A stretch of 64,000 nt of DNA from Bacteroidota bacterium (GTDB lineage Bacteria; Bacteroidota; Bacteroidia; UBA4408): assembly GCA_963169745.1 (NCBI GenBank), contig CAUJCU010000021.1, forward strand, positions 124,001 to 188,000. The letters run 5' to 3'. The notes under the pieces are model-generated. The model was not told the origin of the DNA. It was given only the letters and a program-made list of their open reading frames with translations, and made no database searches. Shown one piece after another: positions 52,903 to 61,558 of this stretch. The first letter of the stretch is position 1. Every line of letters begins with the position of its first letter. The position numbers were made by a program, and so were the translations under genes.

Positions 52903-53613
52903 CTATAACGAATTCTTTACTAACAATTTAAAACCTTTTCCATGAACGTTTACAATTTCTAAATTGGGGTCTTCTTTAAGATACTTTCTCAACTTAGCAA
53001 TATAAACGTCCATACTACGACCGTTGAAATAATTATCATCGTGCCAAATAGATTTTAGGGCAAAAGTACGGTCTAGTACATCATTTACATTAATACACAA
53101 GAGTTTCAACAATTCAGCCTCCCGGGTAGTTAATTTTTGAGCATTTCCTTTTACTTCCAGTTTTTGGAGGTTAAAATCAAAAGAATATTCACCTATTTCA
53201 AAATTATTTTGGTCACTGTTTGTCAAGGTTTGATTCTTAGTACGTCTGAGTATTGCTTTTAAACGCAGTAAGAGTTCCTCCATACTAAAAGGTTTGGTTA
53301 AATAATCATCTCCTCCGGCATTAAACCCTTCAATTGTGTCTTCTTTCATTGATTTTGCTGTTAAAAAAACAATGGGCGTTTCGGTATCTATTTTTCTAAC
53401 TTCACGTGCCAAAGTAAAACCATCCATTACGGGCATCATTACATCAAATATACAAACATCAAATACATTGTTTTTAAACAAGTTGAGGCCTTCTTTCCCA
53501 TTGGGGGCTAAAACAGCATCATAATCTTTAGCCTGAAGGTATTCAAGCAGTAGGCCGCCCAGGTTTGGATCATCCTCAACGAGCAAAATTTTCGGTTTAA
53601 AATCTTTTGTCAT
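52903..53613 (-). CDS. OmpR-family response regulator
   Basis: The 236-aa protein has an N-terminal receiver domain with phosphoacceptor Asp57 (VCIFDVMMPVMDGF), acidic pair Glu13/Asp14/Asp15 and Lys in FLTAKS/TKPF. A C-terminal winged-helix DNA-binding domain of the OmpR/PhoB type (about 135-235, with LTTREAELLKLL and RSMDVYIAKLRKYL) follows. It resembles RprY of Bacteroides. It is the second gene of an operon with its kinase (26-bp gap) and is followed by a terminator. Confidence 0.95.
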   Translation of the reverse strand: MTKDFKPKILLVEDDPNLGGLLLEYLQAKDYDAVLAPNGKEGLNLFKNNVFDVCIFDVMMPVMDGFTLAREVRKIDTETPIVFLTAKSMKEDTIEGFNAGGDDYLTKPFSMEELLLRLKAILRRTKNQTLTNSDQNNFEIGEYSFDFNLQKLEVKGNAQKLTTREAELLKLLCINVNDVLDRTFALKSIWHDDNYFNGRSMDVYIAKLRKYLKEDPNLEIVNVHGKGFKLLVKNSL

Positions 53614-53639
53614 AACTTGTTTATTTTAATTAGTAATTA

Positions 53640-55232
53640 TTAATTTTCAGATTGTTTAAACGGGAAAAAACATACAAAAGTACTTCCTTCGCCAAGGGTA
53701 CTCTCTACAAAAATGTTGCCACCGTGTTTTTCAACTATTGCTTTAACATAACTTAACCCTAATCCAAAGCCTTTTACATTATGTAGATTCCCTGTTGGCA
53801 CTCGGTATAATTTTTCAAAAATTCGTTTCTGGTCCTCTTTACTTATTCCAATACCATTATCAGCCACCTTAATAAATACCCCCTTATTATTACTTTGGGT
53901 TGAAATTTTTATGATAGGATTTTCAGAACCATATTTTAGAGCGTTATCAATAAGGTTATAGATTATATTAGAAAGGTGCACTCGATCGGCTAAAATGATG
54001 CTTTCAGTAGCATCAAATTCAATTTCGATTTCGGCTTTTTTGTTTTCAATTTGCACATAGCTGTTATTCAAAACCCCTTCAATAGTTTCGTGAATGTCAA
54101 GTGATTTCAGCTTTAGTTTTAATTGTCCCTTATCTAACACTGCGGTTTGTAATACACTTTCTACGAGCAGTCCTAAACGCTTATTTTCATCTTTAATCAC
54201 TTTCACATAATTTTCAATACGTTTCTGATTTTTCTCGATTGTTGTATCTCCTAAAGCTTCGCAGGCAAGCGAAATGGTTGATATTGGAGTTTTAAACTCA
54301 TGTGTCATGTTATTTATAAAATCGTTCTTTATTTCAGATAGTTTTTTTTGCCTGAAAATAGTGAGTACGGTATAAGAAAAAGTCCAAACAATTAGTATTA
54401 TTAGAAAGGCTGAGCCTAATAACATAATCCAAAGGTTTCGTAAAATATAGTTTTGCTGCTCCGGGAAATAGATACTCAAAAATTTAGGACTGATAAAAAC
54501 ATTATCGGCCGAAAGGCTTATTTGATAAGGTGATTTTAGAAGTGAAGAAATTAACCCGGCTTTTACCGGATAAACAAAGGCATTTTTATTTTGATTCAGA
54601 ATTCCGAAGTGGTATTTTGCTTGAATACCTTGTTCTTGCAATTCAGTTTGTAATAAACTATCCAGAGTAATGGTATCTATTTTATTACTAAAATCATTGT
54701 AAATATTAATCCGAACCGATTCATCAAAAATATCGTTAAGTAAATTTTCTTGGTTTAAAAACCAATTTAGACTTCTATTTGTTTTTCCTTGGCGATTAAT
54801 TTCGAAAGGCTCTTTTTTGTCAAGCTCTACATTAATATCAAAATCAGGATGATTTAGGGCATTGCTTCTATAGGATTTTGTGCTTTGTTGCCGTGTTTGT
54901 ACACCTGCACTATCGGTAATTATTTCTTCAAAAACATTTAAGCGCATATCCTTATAGGTATTTTTGCGCTTTTTAAATAAAATTTCATTGTTTGATAAAT
55001 GATCTTCGCGTTCTGATTGTCTGTGCATATTAAGCCTACGGGTAACGGTAGCAGCTACAGCTTTTTTTTCTATGTCTTTGGCTACTTTAGATAATGCTTG
55101 TTGTACACTATCATTAAACTTTTCTTGTTTAATGGTCATGGCGCTTTTAATCCAATATAATTGAAAAGCTAAAATACCCCCTACAGCAAGCAATATAACG
55201 AGGATAGCCAGCAATAACTTCTTGTTGCTCAT
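53640..55232 (-). CDS. Sensor histidine kinase (RprX-like)
   Basis: The 530-aa kinase has two transmembrane segments (about 5-27 and 267-293) around a periplasmic sensor domain of about 240 residues. The cytoplasmic part has a HisKA domain with His311 in NMTHEFKTPISTISLAC. An HATPase follows with NLIDNALKYG, VADNGIGI and FGLGLSYVKAIVEKHGG. It is the partner of the downstream regulator. The signal sensed is unknown. Confidence 0.94.
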   Translation of the reverse strand: MSNKKLLLAILVILLAVGGILAFQLYWIKSAMTIKQEKFNDSVQQALSKVAKDIEKKAVAATVTRRLNMHRQSEREDHLSNNEILFKKRKNTYKDMRLNVFEEIITDSAGVQTRQQSTKSYRSNALNHPDFDINVELDKKEPFEINRQGKTNRSLNWFLNQENLLNDIFDESVRINIYNDFSNKIDTITLDSLLQTELQEQGIQAKYHFGILNQNKNAFVYPVKAGLISSLLKSPYQISLSADNVFISPKFLSIYFPEQQNYILRNLWIMLLGSAFLIILIVWTFSYTVLTIFRQKKLSEIKNDFINNMTHEFKTPISTISLACEALGDTTIEKNQKRIENYVKVIKDENKRLGLLVESVLQTAVLDKGQLKLKLKSLDIHETIEGVLNNSYVQIENKKAEIEIEFDATESIILADRVHLSNIIYNLIDNALKYGSENPIIKISTQSNNKGVFIKVADNGIGISKEDQKRIFEKLYRVPTGNLHNVKGFGLGLSYVKAIVEKHGGNIFVESTLGEGSTFVCFFPFKQSEN

Positions 55233-55388
55233 CCTAAATAATTATGAAATCTAATATTACGGCTATTTGCCGAATGAAAATACTTTTTTGTTCGATGATT
55301 AACCATTTTTAACAGGCAAAGTGCTGTTCCTTTAAGTTATCTCAAATATTTTTTGAGCTTTTGAACAAAGAGAGCAAATATTTGCTTT

Positions 55389-55396
55389 TACCTTTG
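55389..55396 (+). promoter_or_regulatory. -7 promoter element upstream of the 55467 gene
   Basis: TACCTTTG fully matches TAnnTTTG, 70 bp before the ATG. The nearest TTTG (55360-55363) is 25 bp upstream, slightly wider than usual. Confidence 0.4.
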
Positions 55397-55466
55397 TAAA
55401 ATTACACCCTGTTTTAGGTAAGGTAATCAAGGCGCATTCCATTTTTTATTATACAGCATCATAGCT

Positions 55467-55964
55467 ATGTTCAAGAACATTCTGTTTATTCTTTTTTTTA
55501 CACTGACTTCCAATGTTGCATCTTGCCAAACTTCGGTAAATTCCGAACAGCAGGTATTAACCGGTATTAGCAATGTGCGCATTTTAGAACGAGGTGTTGC
55601 TTATCGATGGTATAAAGACGGATATTTTAATTATCAGCCAAACTTATCGGCTGTTGAGGTAATAAAGCAAGCTGCACCCAATGTGTCGTTTATTATTTTT
55701 GCCGGAACTTGGTGCATCAAGAGCAGGGATATTTTACCTCATTTTTTTAAGACTATGGATTTGGCCGGAATAGCACGTCAGCGTATAACACTCTGTTTTT
55801 TAGATCGTGATTTCCGTAGTCTCGCTGGTTTTGAGAGTGTTTACGGAATATACTCAACACCGGTTATTATAGTGTTGAATGAGAAAGCTGAAATAGGGCG
55901 TATAACAGAAAATATTAGTCATTCGGTTGAAGCTGACATAGCTGATGTTTTACCACAAAAATAA
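55467..55964 (+). CDS. Thioredoxin-like lipoprotein with WCxxS active site
   Basis: The 165-aa protein starts with a signal sequence ending VASC, a likely lipobox with Cys20. The thioredoxin-like fold has FAGTWCIKSRDILPHFF: Trp82-Cys83-x-x-Ser86, so the resolving cysteine is replaced by serine. A cis-proline is in GIYSTPVIIV. A monothiol site suggests an isomerase-type, peroxiredoxin-like or purely binding role. It is 11 bp before the M16 peptidase gene and probably co-transcribed. Confidence 0.75.
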   Translation: MFKNILFILFFTLTSNVASCQTSVNSEQQVLTGISNVRILERGVAYRWYKDGYFNYQPNLSAVEVIKQAAPNVSFIIFAGTWCIKSRDILPHFFKTMDLAGIARQRITLCFLDRDFRSLAGFESVYGIYSTPVIIVLNEKAEIGRITENISHSVEADIADVLPQK

Positions 55965-55975
55965 GTGTATAAATT

Positions 55976-57199
55976 ATGGATGAATTTGAACGATTTGAAC
56001 TCCCCAATGGATTAAGAGTAATATATAAGGCCGTAAAGAGTGAGGCTAGCCATTGCGGTATAATAATTAACGCAGGTACTCGTGACGAAGAAGCTCAAGA
56101 GCAAGGATTGGCGCATTTTATTGAACACACCTTATTTAAGGGCACTCATAAACGCAAGTTTTACCATATTTTAAACCGAATTGATAGTGTTGGAGGCGAG
56201 TTGAATGCCTATACGGCCAAAGAAGAAACCTGTCTCTATGCTTCTTTTCAGAACCAATATATAGAACGCGCTGTTGAGCTAATAGCTGATATTACTTTTC
56301 ATGCAACTTTTCCTGAAAAGGAAATTAACAAAGAAAAGGATATTATTTTGGATGAAATTAATGCCTATAAGGATACTCCGGCCGAGCAGATATATGATGA
56401 CTTTGAGAGCTTTTTGTTTCAAAATAACGCATTGGGAAATAATATTTTAGGAACTGTTGAGAGTGTGAAAAGTTTTAAGAGAAAACACATCCAAAAATTT
56501 ATTCAAGATAATTACACGCTCGAAAACATGGTGTTTAGTTTAGTTGGTAATTATAAGATTGAATTTGTAAAGAAAATCCTGACGAAGCATTTAGGCCACT
56601 TTCAACACCAGGGTAAAACACGCATTCGTAAAACTCCTCACATCAATAAGGCATTTCATGAGGTTCAAACCATATATGCCAATCAGGCTCATTTTATTAT
56701 TGGCAATCGTGCTCCATCAATATGCTCTAGAAAGCGTAATACCATGTTTTTATTGAATAATATTATTGGTGGACCAGGGATGAACAGTCGCTTAAATTTG
56801 AATATTCGAGAAAAATATGGTTTTGCCTACAACCTTGATACTAGCTATGTTGCATACAGTGATTCGGGTTTGTTTGTTACTTATTTGGGAACAGATAAGA
56901 AATACTTACCCAAAACGATAGCCCTTATTCATAAAGAGTTTGATAAAATGAAAAATCAAACATTGAGCAGCCTGCAGTTACACAGGGCCAAACAACAGGT
57001 AAAAGGCAATATTGCATTGGCACAAGAAAATAATAATGCGCTTATGCTCACAATGGGTAAGAGCTTGCTCCTGTTTAACAGAATTGATCCTTTAAGTAAG
57101 GTTTATGCCGAAATGGATAGATTAACCGCCAAACAATTACTTGATGTAGCTAATCAGGTATTTGACAGTAAACATTTAAGCACTTTAACCTTAATATAA
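55976..57199 (+). CDS. M16 family zinc metallopeptidase
   Basis: The 407-aa protein is a pitrilysin/processing-peptidase family member. The inverted zinc motif HxxEH is His47-Phe-Ile-Glu50-His51 in GLAHFIEHTLFKGT, with the third ligand Glu in DIILDEINAYKDTP. The second half has the typical RLNLNIREKYGFAYN motif. There is no signal peptide, so it may be cytoplasmic. It lies between the thioredoxin-like gene and the O-methyltransferase gene (2-bp gap). Confidence 0.93.
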   Translation: MDEFERFELPNGLRVIYKAVKSEASHCGIIINAGTRDEEAQEQGLAHFIEHTLFKGTHKRKFYHILNRIDSVGGELNAYTAKEETCLYASFQNQYIERAVELIADITFHATFPEKEINKEKDIILDEINAYKDTPAEQIYDDFESFLFQNNALGNNILGTVESVKSFKRKHIQKFIQDNYTLENMVFSLVGNYKIEFVKKILTKHLGHFQHQGKTRIRKTPHINKAFHEVQTIYANQAHFIIGNRAPSICSRKRNTMFLLNNIIGGPGMNSRLNLNIREKYGFAYNLDTSYVAYSDSGLFVTYLGTDKKYLPKTIALIHKEFDKMKNQTLSSLQLHRAKQQVKGNIALAQENNNALMLTMGKSLLLFNRIDPLSKVYAEMDRLTAKQLLDVANQVFDSKHLSTLTLI

Positions 57200-57201
57200 T
57201 C

Positions 57202-57843
57202 ATGGAAATTGTAACAAGCGAAATAGAAAAATATTGCGAGCAGCATAGTGAAAAAGAATCAAATTTGCTTCAACGAATTAATCGCGAAACACATTTAGAA
57301 GTACTCATGCCTAGAATGTTATCCGGACATTTGCAAGGGCGATTTTTGGCTCTGATGAGTCGTATGATAAATCCGAAACACATTTTGGAAGTAGGTACTT
57401 TTACGGGTTATGCTACGTTATGTTTAGCCGAAGGTCTTAAGGATAAAGGGAAATTAATTACTATAGATATTAATGAGGAGTTGGCTCCTCGTGTGCTTCC
57501 ATATTTTGAAGCTTCAGAAAAAAGCACGCAGATACATTTTATGAACGGAAATGCTTTAGAAATAATTCCCACCTTATATGAAAAGTTTGATTTGGTATTT
57601 ATTGATGCTGACAAAAAAAACTACAGCCGGTATTATGATTTGATATTTGACAAAGTTCATTCGGGAGGCTATATTATTGCTGATAATGTATTATGGAGTG
57701 GAAAAGTTGTTGAAAATAAAGAGCATAAAGATGCTGATACGATAGCTATGGACGAATATAATAAGAAAGTGGCCAGCGATAATCGAGTTGAGGCCTTTTT
57801 ACTTCCTTTACGTGATGGATTAAATATTTGCAGAAAAAAGTAA
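57202..57843 (+). CDS. SAM-dependent O-methyltransferase
   Basis: The 213-aa protein belongs to the class I SAM methyltransferases of the catechol/caffeoyl-CoA type. The SAM-binding motif I is ILEVGTFTGYATLCLAEGL. The metal and substrate region is FIDADKKNY and ADNVLWSGKV. The acceptor is unknown. It is 2 bp after the M16 gene and likely translated together with it. Confidence 0.9.
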   Translation: MEIVTSEIEKYCEQHSEKESNLLQRINRETHLEVLMPRMLSGHLQGRFLALMSRMINPKHILEVGTFTGYATLCLAEGLKDKGKLITIDINEELAPRVLPYFEASEKSTQIHFMNGNALEIIPTLYEKFDLVFIDADKKNYSRYYDLIFDKVHSGGYIIADNVLWSGKVVENKEHKDADTIAMDEYNKKVASDNRVEAFLLPLRDGLNICRKK

Positions 57844-57910
57844 AAATTTGAATACACCCCCCTCTGTTTTTACATAACACTTTGTTAAAAATATATTATT
57901 TTAAAAAATA

Positions 57911-57930
57911 CCCCCTTTTTTTATTGGGGG
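57911..57930. promoter_or_regulatory. C5/G5 inverted repeat over the glnA -33 region
   Basis: CCCCC (57911-57915) and GGGGG (57926-57930) pair around a 10-nt T-rich loop and overlap the -33 TTG of the glnA promoter. A second C run is at 57857-57862. It may be an operator or an O-methyltransferase terminator; the T run lies inside the loop, not after the stem, so the latter is less likely. Confidence 0.4.
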
Positions 57931-57952
57931 CATTAAAAAATAATTACTTTTG
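57924..57952 (+). promoter_or_regulatory. Promoter of glnA (type III)
   Basis: TTG at 57924-57926 is followed after 18 bp by TACTTTTG at 57945-57952, a full match to TAnnTTTG. Transcription should start near 57959, so the TTG at 57950 cannot be the translation start; the ATG at 57983 is. Confidence 0.58.
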
Positions 57953-57982
57953 TTTCGTAAAAAAACTAAAAAACTTAAAAAC

Positions 57983-60172
57983 ATGTCAGTATCCAGAACC
58001 AGAGCCTTTGATGAAATTATTCATCGTGAGCCGGTAGCCCCATTATCTTCCTACAGTAAGAGTTCAGAAATATTTGGAACGAAAGTATTTAACCGCAGAG
58101 CCATGCGTGAATTTATGCCTAAAGAGGCCTTTGAAAGCGTGGTTAGTGCTATAGAGCAGGGAACTACGATTAACCGTAAAATGGCCGATATGGTAGCAAC
58201 CGGCATGAAATCATGGGCTATGAATAAAGGAGCTACACATTACACTCATTGGTTTCAGCCCTTAACGGGAACAACTGCTGAAAAGCATGATGCTTTTTTT
58301 GATATGGATATTTCGGGTAATGTGATTGAAAATTTTGAAGCCGATAAACTAGTGCAACAAGAGCCCGATGCTTCTAGCTTCCCTAATGGGGGTATTCGCA
58401 ATACTTTTGAAGCTCGTGGTTATTCTGCATGGGATCCATCATCTCCGGCTTTTATTATAGGTAAAACATTATGTATCCCAACTGTTTTTGTTTCTTATAC
58501 CGGTGAGGCGCTCGATTATAAAACACCTTTGCTTAAAGCTCTTAATGTAATTGATAAAGCTGCCGTTGACGTTTGTCAGTACTTTGATAAAAATATATTA
58601 AAAGTAATTGCTACATTAGGTTGGGAGCAAGAGTATTTTTTAGTAGACTCAGCCTTATACAACGCTCGCCCCGATTTGAATATGACCGGTAGAACCCTAT
58701 TTGGACACACTCCGGCTAAAGGTCAGCAACTAGATGATCATTACTTTGGAAGCATATCAGACCGGGTTTTGAACTTTATGCGAGAATTAGAGGCCGAATG
58801 TTTAATGTTAGGAATTCCGGTAAAGACAAGGCATAATGAAGTTGCACCCAATCAATTTGAATGTGCCCCTATTTTTGAAGAGTGCAATTTGGCAGTTGAC
58901 CATAACCAATTGCTTATGGATATTATGTCAAAAATTGCCGATCGCCACTACTTTAAAGTATTATTACACGAAAAGCCATTTGCTAAAGTAAACGGATCAG
59001 GCAAACACAATAACTGGAGTTTAAGTACCAATACGGGTGTAAATTTATTATCTCCCGGAAAAAACCCTAAAACAAACTTACAGTTTCTAACCTTTTTTAT
59101 CAATACCATAAAAGCTGTTCATGAAAATGCTGACTTGCTTAGAGCTTCTATTGCCTCGGCAAGTAACGACCACCGATTGGGGGCAAATGAAGCACCACCG
59201 GCTATAATGTCAATTTTTATAGGTTCGCAACTTACTCAAGTTTTGAATGAATTAGAAGAAAAAGTAAAAACAGGTAAAATGTCGCCCGATGAAAAAACGG
59301 ATTTAAAGTTAGGTATTGGAAAGATACCTGAAATATTATTGGATAATACGGACAGAAATAGAACATCACCATTTGCCTTTACCGGAAATAAGTTTGAGTT
59401 TAGAGCTGTTGGATCATCAGCCAATTGCTCGTTATCAATGACCACATTAAATACAATTGTAGCCAATCAATTAATTGAGTTTAAAAAAGAAGTTGATGCC
59501 CTCATTGAAAAAGGATCGGGGAAAGATGAAGCCATTTTTAAAGTATTGCGGAGCTATATTGTTTCATCGAAAAATATTCGCTTTGAAGGCAATGGGTATG
59601 GCGAAGAGTGGGTTAAAGAAGCTGCCCACAGGGGGTTAAAAAATATTAAAACTACACCCGAATCATTAGATGCATTAGTTTCTAAAAAGTCTAAAAAACT
59701 GTTTACCTCCCTTCATGTTATGAATGAAAGAGAAATAGAAGCACGCCATGAGATTTATTTAGAGATGTACACTAAAAAGATACAAATTGAATCGCGTGTT
59801 ATAGGTGATTTATCTTTGAACCACATTGTTCCTGTTGCGTTACGCTATCAAAAGGTGCTGGTTGAGAATACACGAGGCATGAAAGAGCTTTTTTCGGCTA
59901 AAGATTTTCAAACTGTTGCAGGAACACAGATGGAAATGATAAAGACTATTTCAAGTCGTGTAGCAACCATTATTTTAAATGTTGAAAAAATGACAGAAGA
60001 GCGCAAAAAGGCTAATTTAATGGAAGATCCCAAAGAACAGGCTTTAGCTTATTGCCATAAAATAAAACCATTTTTTGAAATAATAAGATATGAAGTAGAT
60101 AAACTCGAATTGCTGATAGATGATACTTATTGGACCTTGCCTAAGTATCGTGAGTTATTATTTACTAAGTAA
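57983..60172 (+). CDS. glnA: Glutamine synthetase type III
   Basis: GSIII makes glutamine from glutamate, ammonia and ATP and is the main form in Bacteroidota. The 729-aa length is typical of GSIII (GlnN), much larger than GSI. Motifs include the GWEQEYFLVD glutamate/metal-binding strand, ETRHNEVAPNQFE-like KTRHNEVAPNQFECAP, NGSGKHNNWSLS and NDHRLGANEAPPAI. The start is the ATG at 57983 (MSVSRTRAFDEI), set by the promoter just upstream. An inverted repeat lies over the -33 box, suggesting control, perhaps by nitrogen. Confidence 0.96.
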   Translation: MSVSRTRAFDEIIHREPVAPLSSYSKSSEIFGTKVFNRRAMREFMPKEAFESVVSAIEQGTTINRKMADMVATGMKSWAMNKGATHYTHWFQPLTGTTAEKHDAFFDMDISGNVIENFEADKLVQQEPDASSFPNGGIRNTFEARGYSAWDPSSPAFIIGKTLCIPTVFVSYTGEALDYKTPLLKALNVIDKAAVDVCQYFDKNILKVIATLGWEQEYFLVDSALYNARPDLNMTGRTLFGHTPAKGQQLDDHYFGSISDRVLNFMRELEAECLMLGIPVKTRHNEVAPNQFECAPIFEECNLAVDHNQLLMDIMSKIADRHYFKVLLHEKPFAKVNGSGKHNNWSLSTNTGVNLLSPGKNPKTNLQFLTFFINTIKAVHENADLLRASIASASNDHRLGANEAPPAIMSIFIGSQLTQVLNELEEKVKTGKMSPDEKTDLKLGIGKIPEILLDNTDRNRTSPFAFTGNKFEFRAVGSSANCSLSMTTLNTIVANQLIEFKKEVDALIEKGSGKDEAIFKVLRSYIVSSKNIRFEGNGYGEEWVKEAAHRGLKNIKTTPESLDALVSKKSKKLFTSLHVMNEREIEARHEIYLEMYTKKIQIESRVIGDLSLNHIVPVALRYQKVLVENTRGMKELFSAKDFQTVAGTQMEMIKTISSRVATIILNVEKMTEERKKANLMEDPKEQALAYCHKIKPFFEIIRYEVDKLELLIDDTYWTLPKYRELLFTK

Positions 60173-60190
60173 TCTCATTTTTTATTGAAC

Positions 60191-61393
60191 ATGGCTTATT
60201 TTAAGGCAGATTATATTTATTTAATAAGCCAGCCGCCACTTAAAAATGGAATTGTACAAACTACTTCAGAAGGGGAGGTTATCAGATTGTTTAATGAAGA
60301 ACAAAGTGAGGCCGTTGAACCCTCTGAAGTGAGTTATTATCGTGGGGTAATTGTTCCCGGTTTTGTAAATTCACATTGCCATTTAGAACTTTCGCATTTG
60401 CAGGGTAAGATACCCGAAAAGACAGGACTTGCAGCGTTTATTAAAGAAATACAGAAAATACGTGAATGTCCTGTTGAGATAATTGAGGAAGAAACGTTGC
60501 GATGGCAAGAAAATATGTTATCGAACGGGATTGTTGCTATGGGCGATGTATGTAATGGAACTCATTCCATTACTGCAAAGCAAAAGTATCTGTTGCATTG
60601 CCATAATTTTATTGAACTTTTTTCCTTTAATCCTGCAAAGGCCGAAGAGAGTTTGCAGCTTGGGAAAACATTATTACAACAGTTTAAAGCTCTCGAAAAT
60701 AAAGATCCGCACAAGTTCTTTACTTCATCTATAAGCCCTCATGCTCCTTACAGCACTTCTGCTGCATTAATAAAAAAAATTGCCTACTTACCCGAAAGCA
60801 GCGCATTTACTGTATTTATACACAATCAGGAAAGCCAAGCTGAAGATGAAATGTACCTGCATGGAGAGGGAGATTTTATCACTATGCTGCATGACTTTAA
60901 TATCTCTACCAAGCGGTGGGAAAAACAGGAACAATCGTCATTATTAAGTGTTGCATCATGGTTGCACCAACAAACAAAAATGCTTTGGGTTCACAATACC
61001 TTTAGTAAGGAGCATGAAGTTTTGCAAACAATGAACAAAGTGCCTAACTCCTATTGGTGCTTGTGTCCTTCAGCAAATTTGTATATTGAAAATACATTAC
61101 CCAATTTTTCAATTTTTAAAACCATACCCGATCGTGTATGTCTTGGAACCGATAGCTTAGCTTCCAATCATCAGTTAAGTATTTTAGATGAAATGAAGGT
61201 TATCAATAACACCTATGCCATAGATTTTGAAACCCTTTTAAAATGGGCTACTATAAATGGAGCTAAAGCATTGGGTTTTGACTCCGTAATTGGAAGTATT
61301 GAGCCCGGTAAAACTCCCGGTCTGAACTTATTGGTAGGACTTACAGATGAACTCTATTTTAATAATCATGTAACCGTAAAAAAATTGATTTAG
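60191..61393 (+). CDS. Amidohydrolase, candidate aminofutalosine deaminase
   Basis: The 400-aa metal-dependent hydrolase is of the cytosine deaminase/chlorohydrolase-like group. Metal ligands are in VNSHCHLELSHL (HxH), VFIHNQES and CLGTDSLASNH; SPHAPYST and WVHNTF are further family motifs. Similar sequences include 6-aminodeoxyfutalosine deaminase (MqnX), which makes the futalosine needed by MqnB, and guanine or SAH deaminases. MqnB is encoded 20 kb away, which fits the first option, but the substrate is inferred. It follows glnA by 18 bp. The ATG at 60191 is preferred over a TTG at 60185. Confidence 0.82.
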   Translation: MAYFKADYIYLISQPPLKNGIVQTTSEGEVIRLFNEEQSEAVEPSEVSYYRGVIVPGFVNSHCHLELSHLQGKIPEKTGLAAFIKEIQKIRECPVEIIEEETLRWQENMLSNGIVAMGDVCNGTHSITAKQKYLLHCHNFIELFSFNPAKAEESLQLGKTLLQQFKALENKDPHKFFTSSISPHAPYSTSAALIKKIAYLPESSAFTVFIHNQESQAEDEMYLHGEGDFITMLHDFNISTKRWEKQEQSSLLSVASWLHQQTKMLWVHNTFSKEHEVLQTMNKVPNSYWCLCPSANLYIENTLPNFSIFKTIPDRVCLGTDSLASNHQLSILDEMKVINNTYAIDFETLLKWATINGAKALGFDSVIGSIEPGKTPGLNLLVGLTDELYFNNHVTVKKLI

Positions 61394-61558
61394 AATACCG
61401 GATAAACATTAGGGTAAAGTTTGTGTCTCTTGTTTTGATACTTTTTTTTCATTCATTTAATTCATTCACACTTGCACAGAATTAAAGAGTACTTTGTTTT
61501 CAGGATACACACTCTAATCATTTAGCCTATGCTAAATAAAATTAAAAATAACAGAAAA

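Noticed and set aside
57950-57982. N-terminal extension of glnA from the TTG at 57950
   Set aside because: It overlaps the -7 promoter box; the ATG at 57983 matches the expected start.
61520-61537. 7-bp inverted repeat (ATTTAGC/GCTAAAT) between the amidohydrolase and the lipoprotein gene
   Set aside because: Weak AT-rich stem with no T run on either strand, so not called as a terminator.
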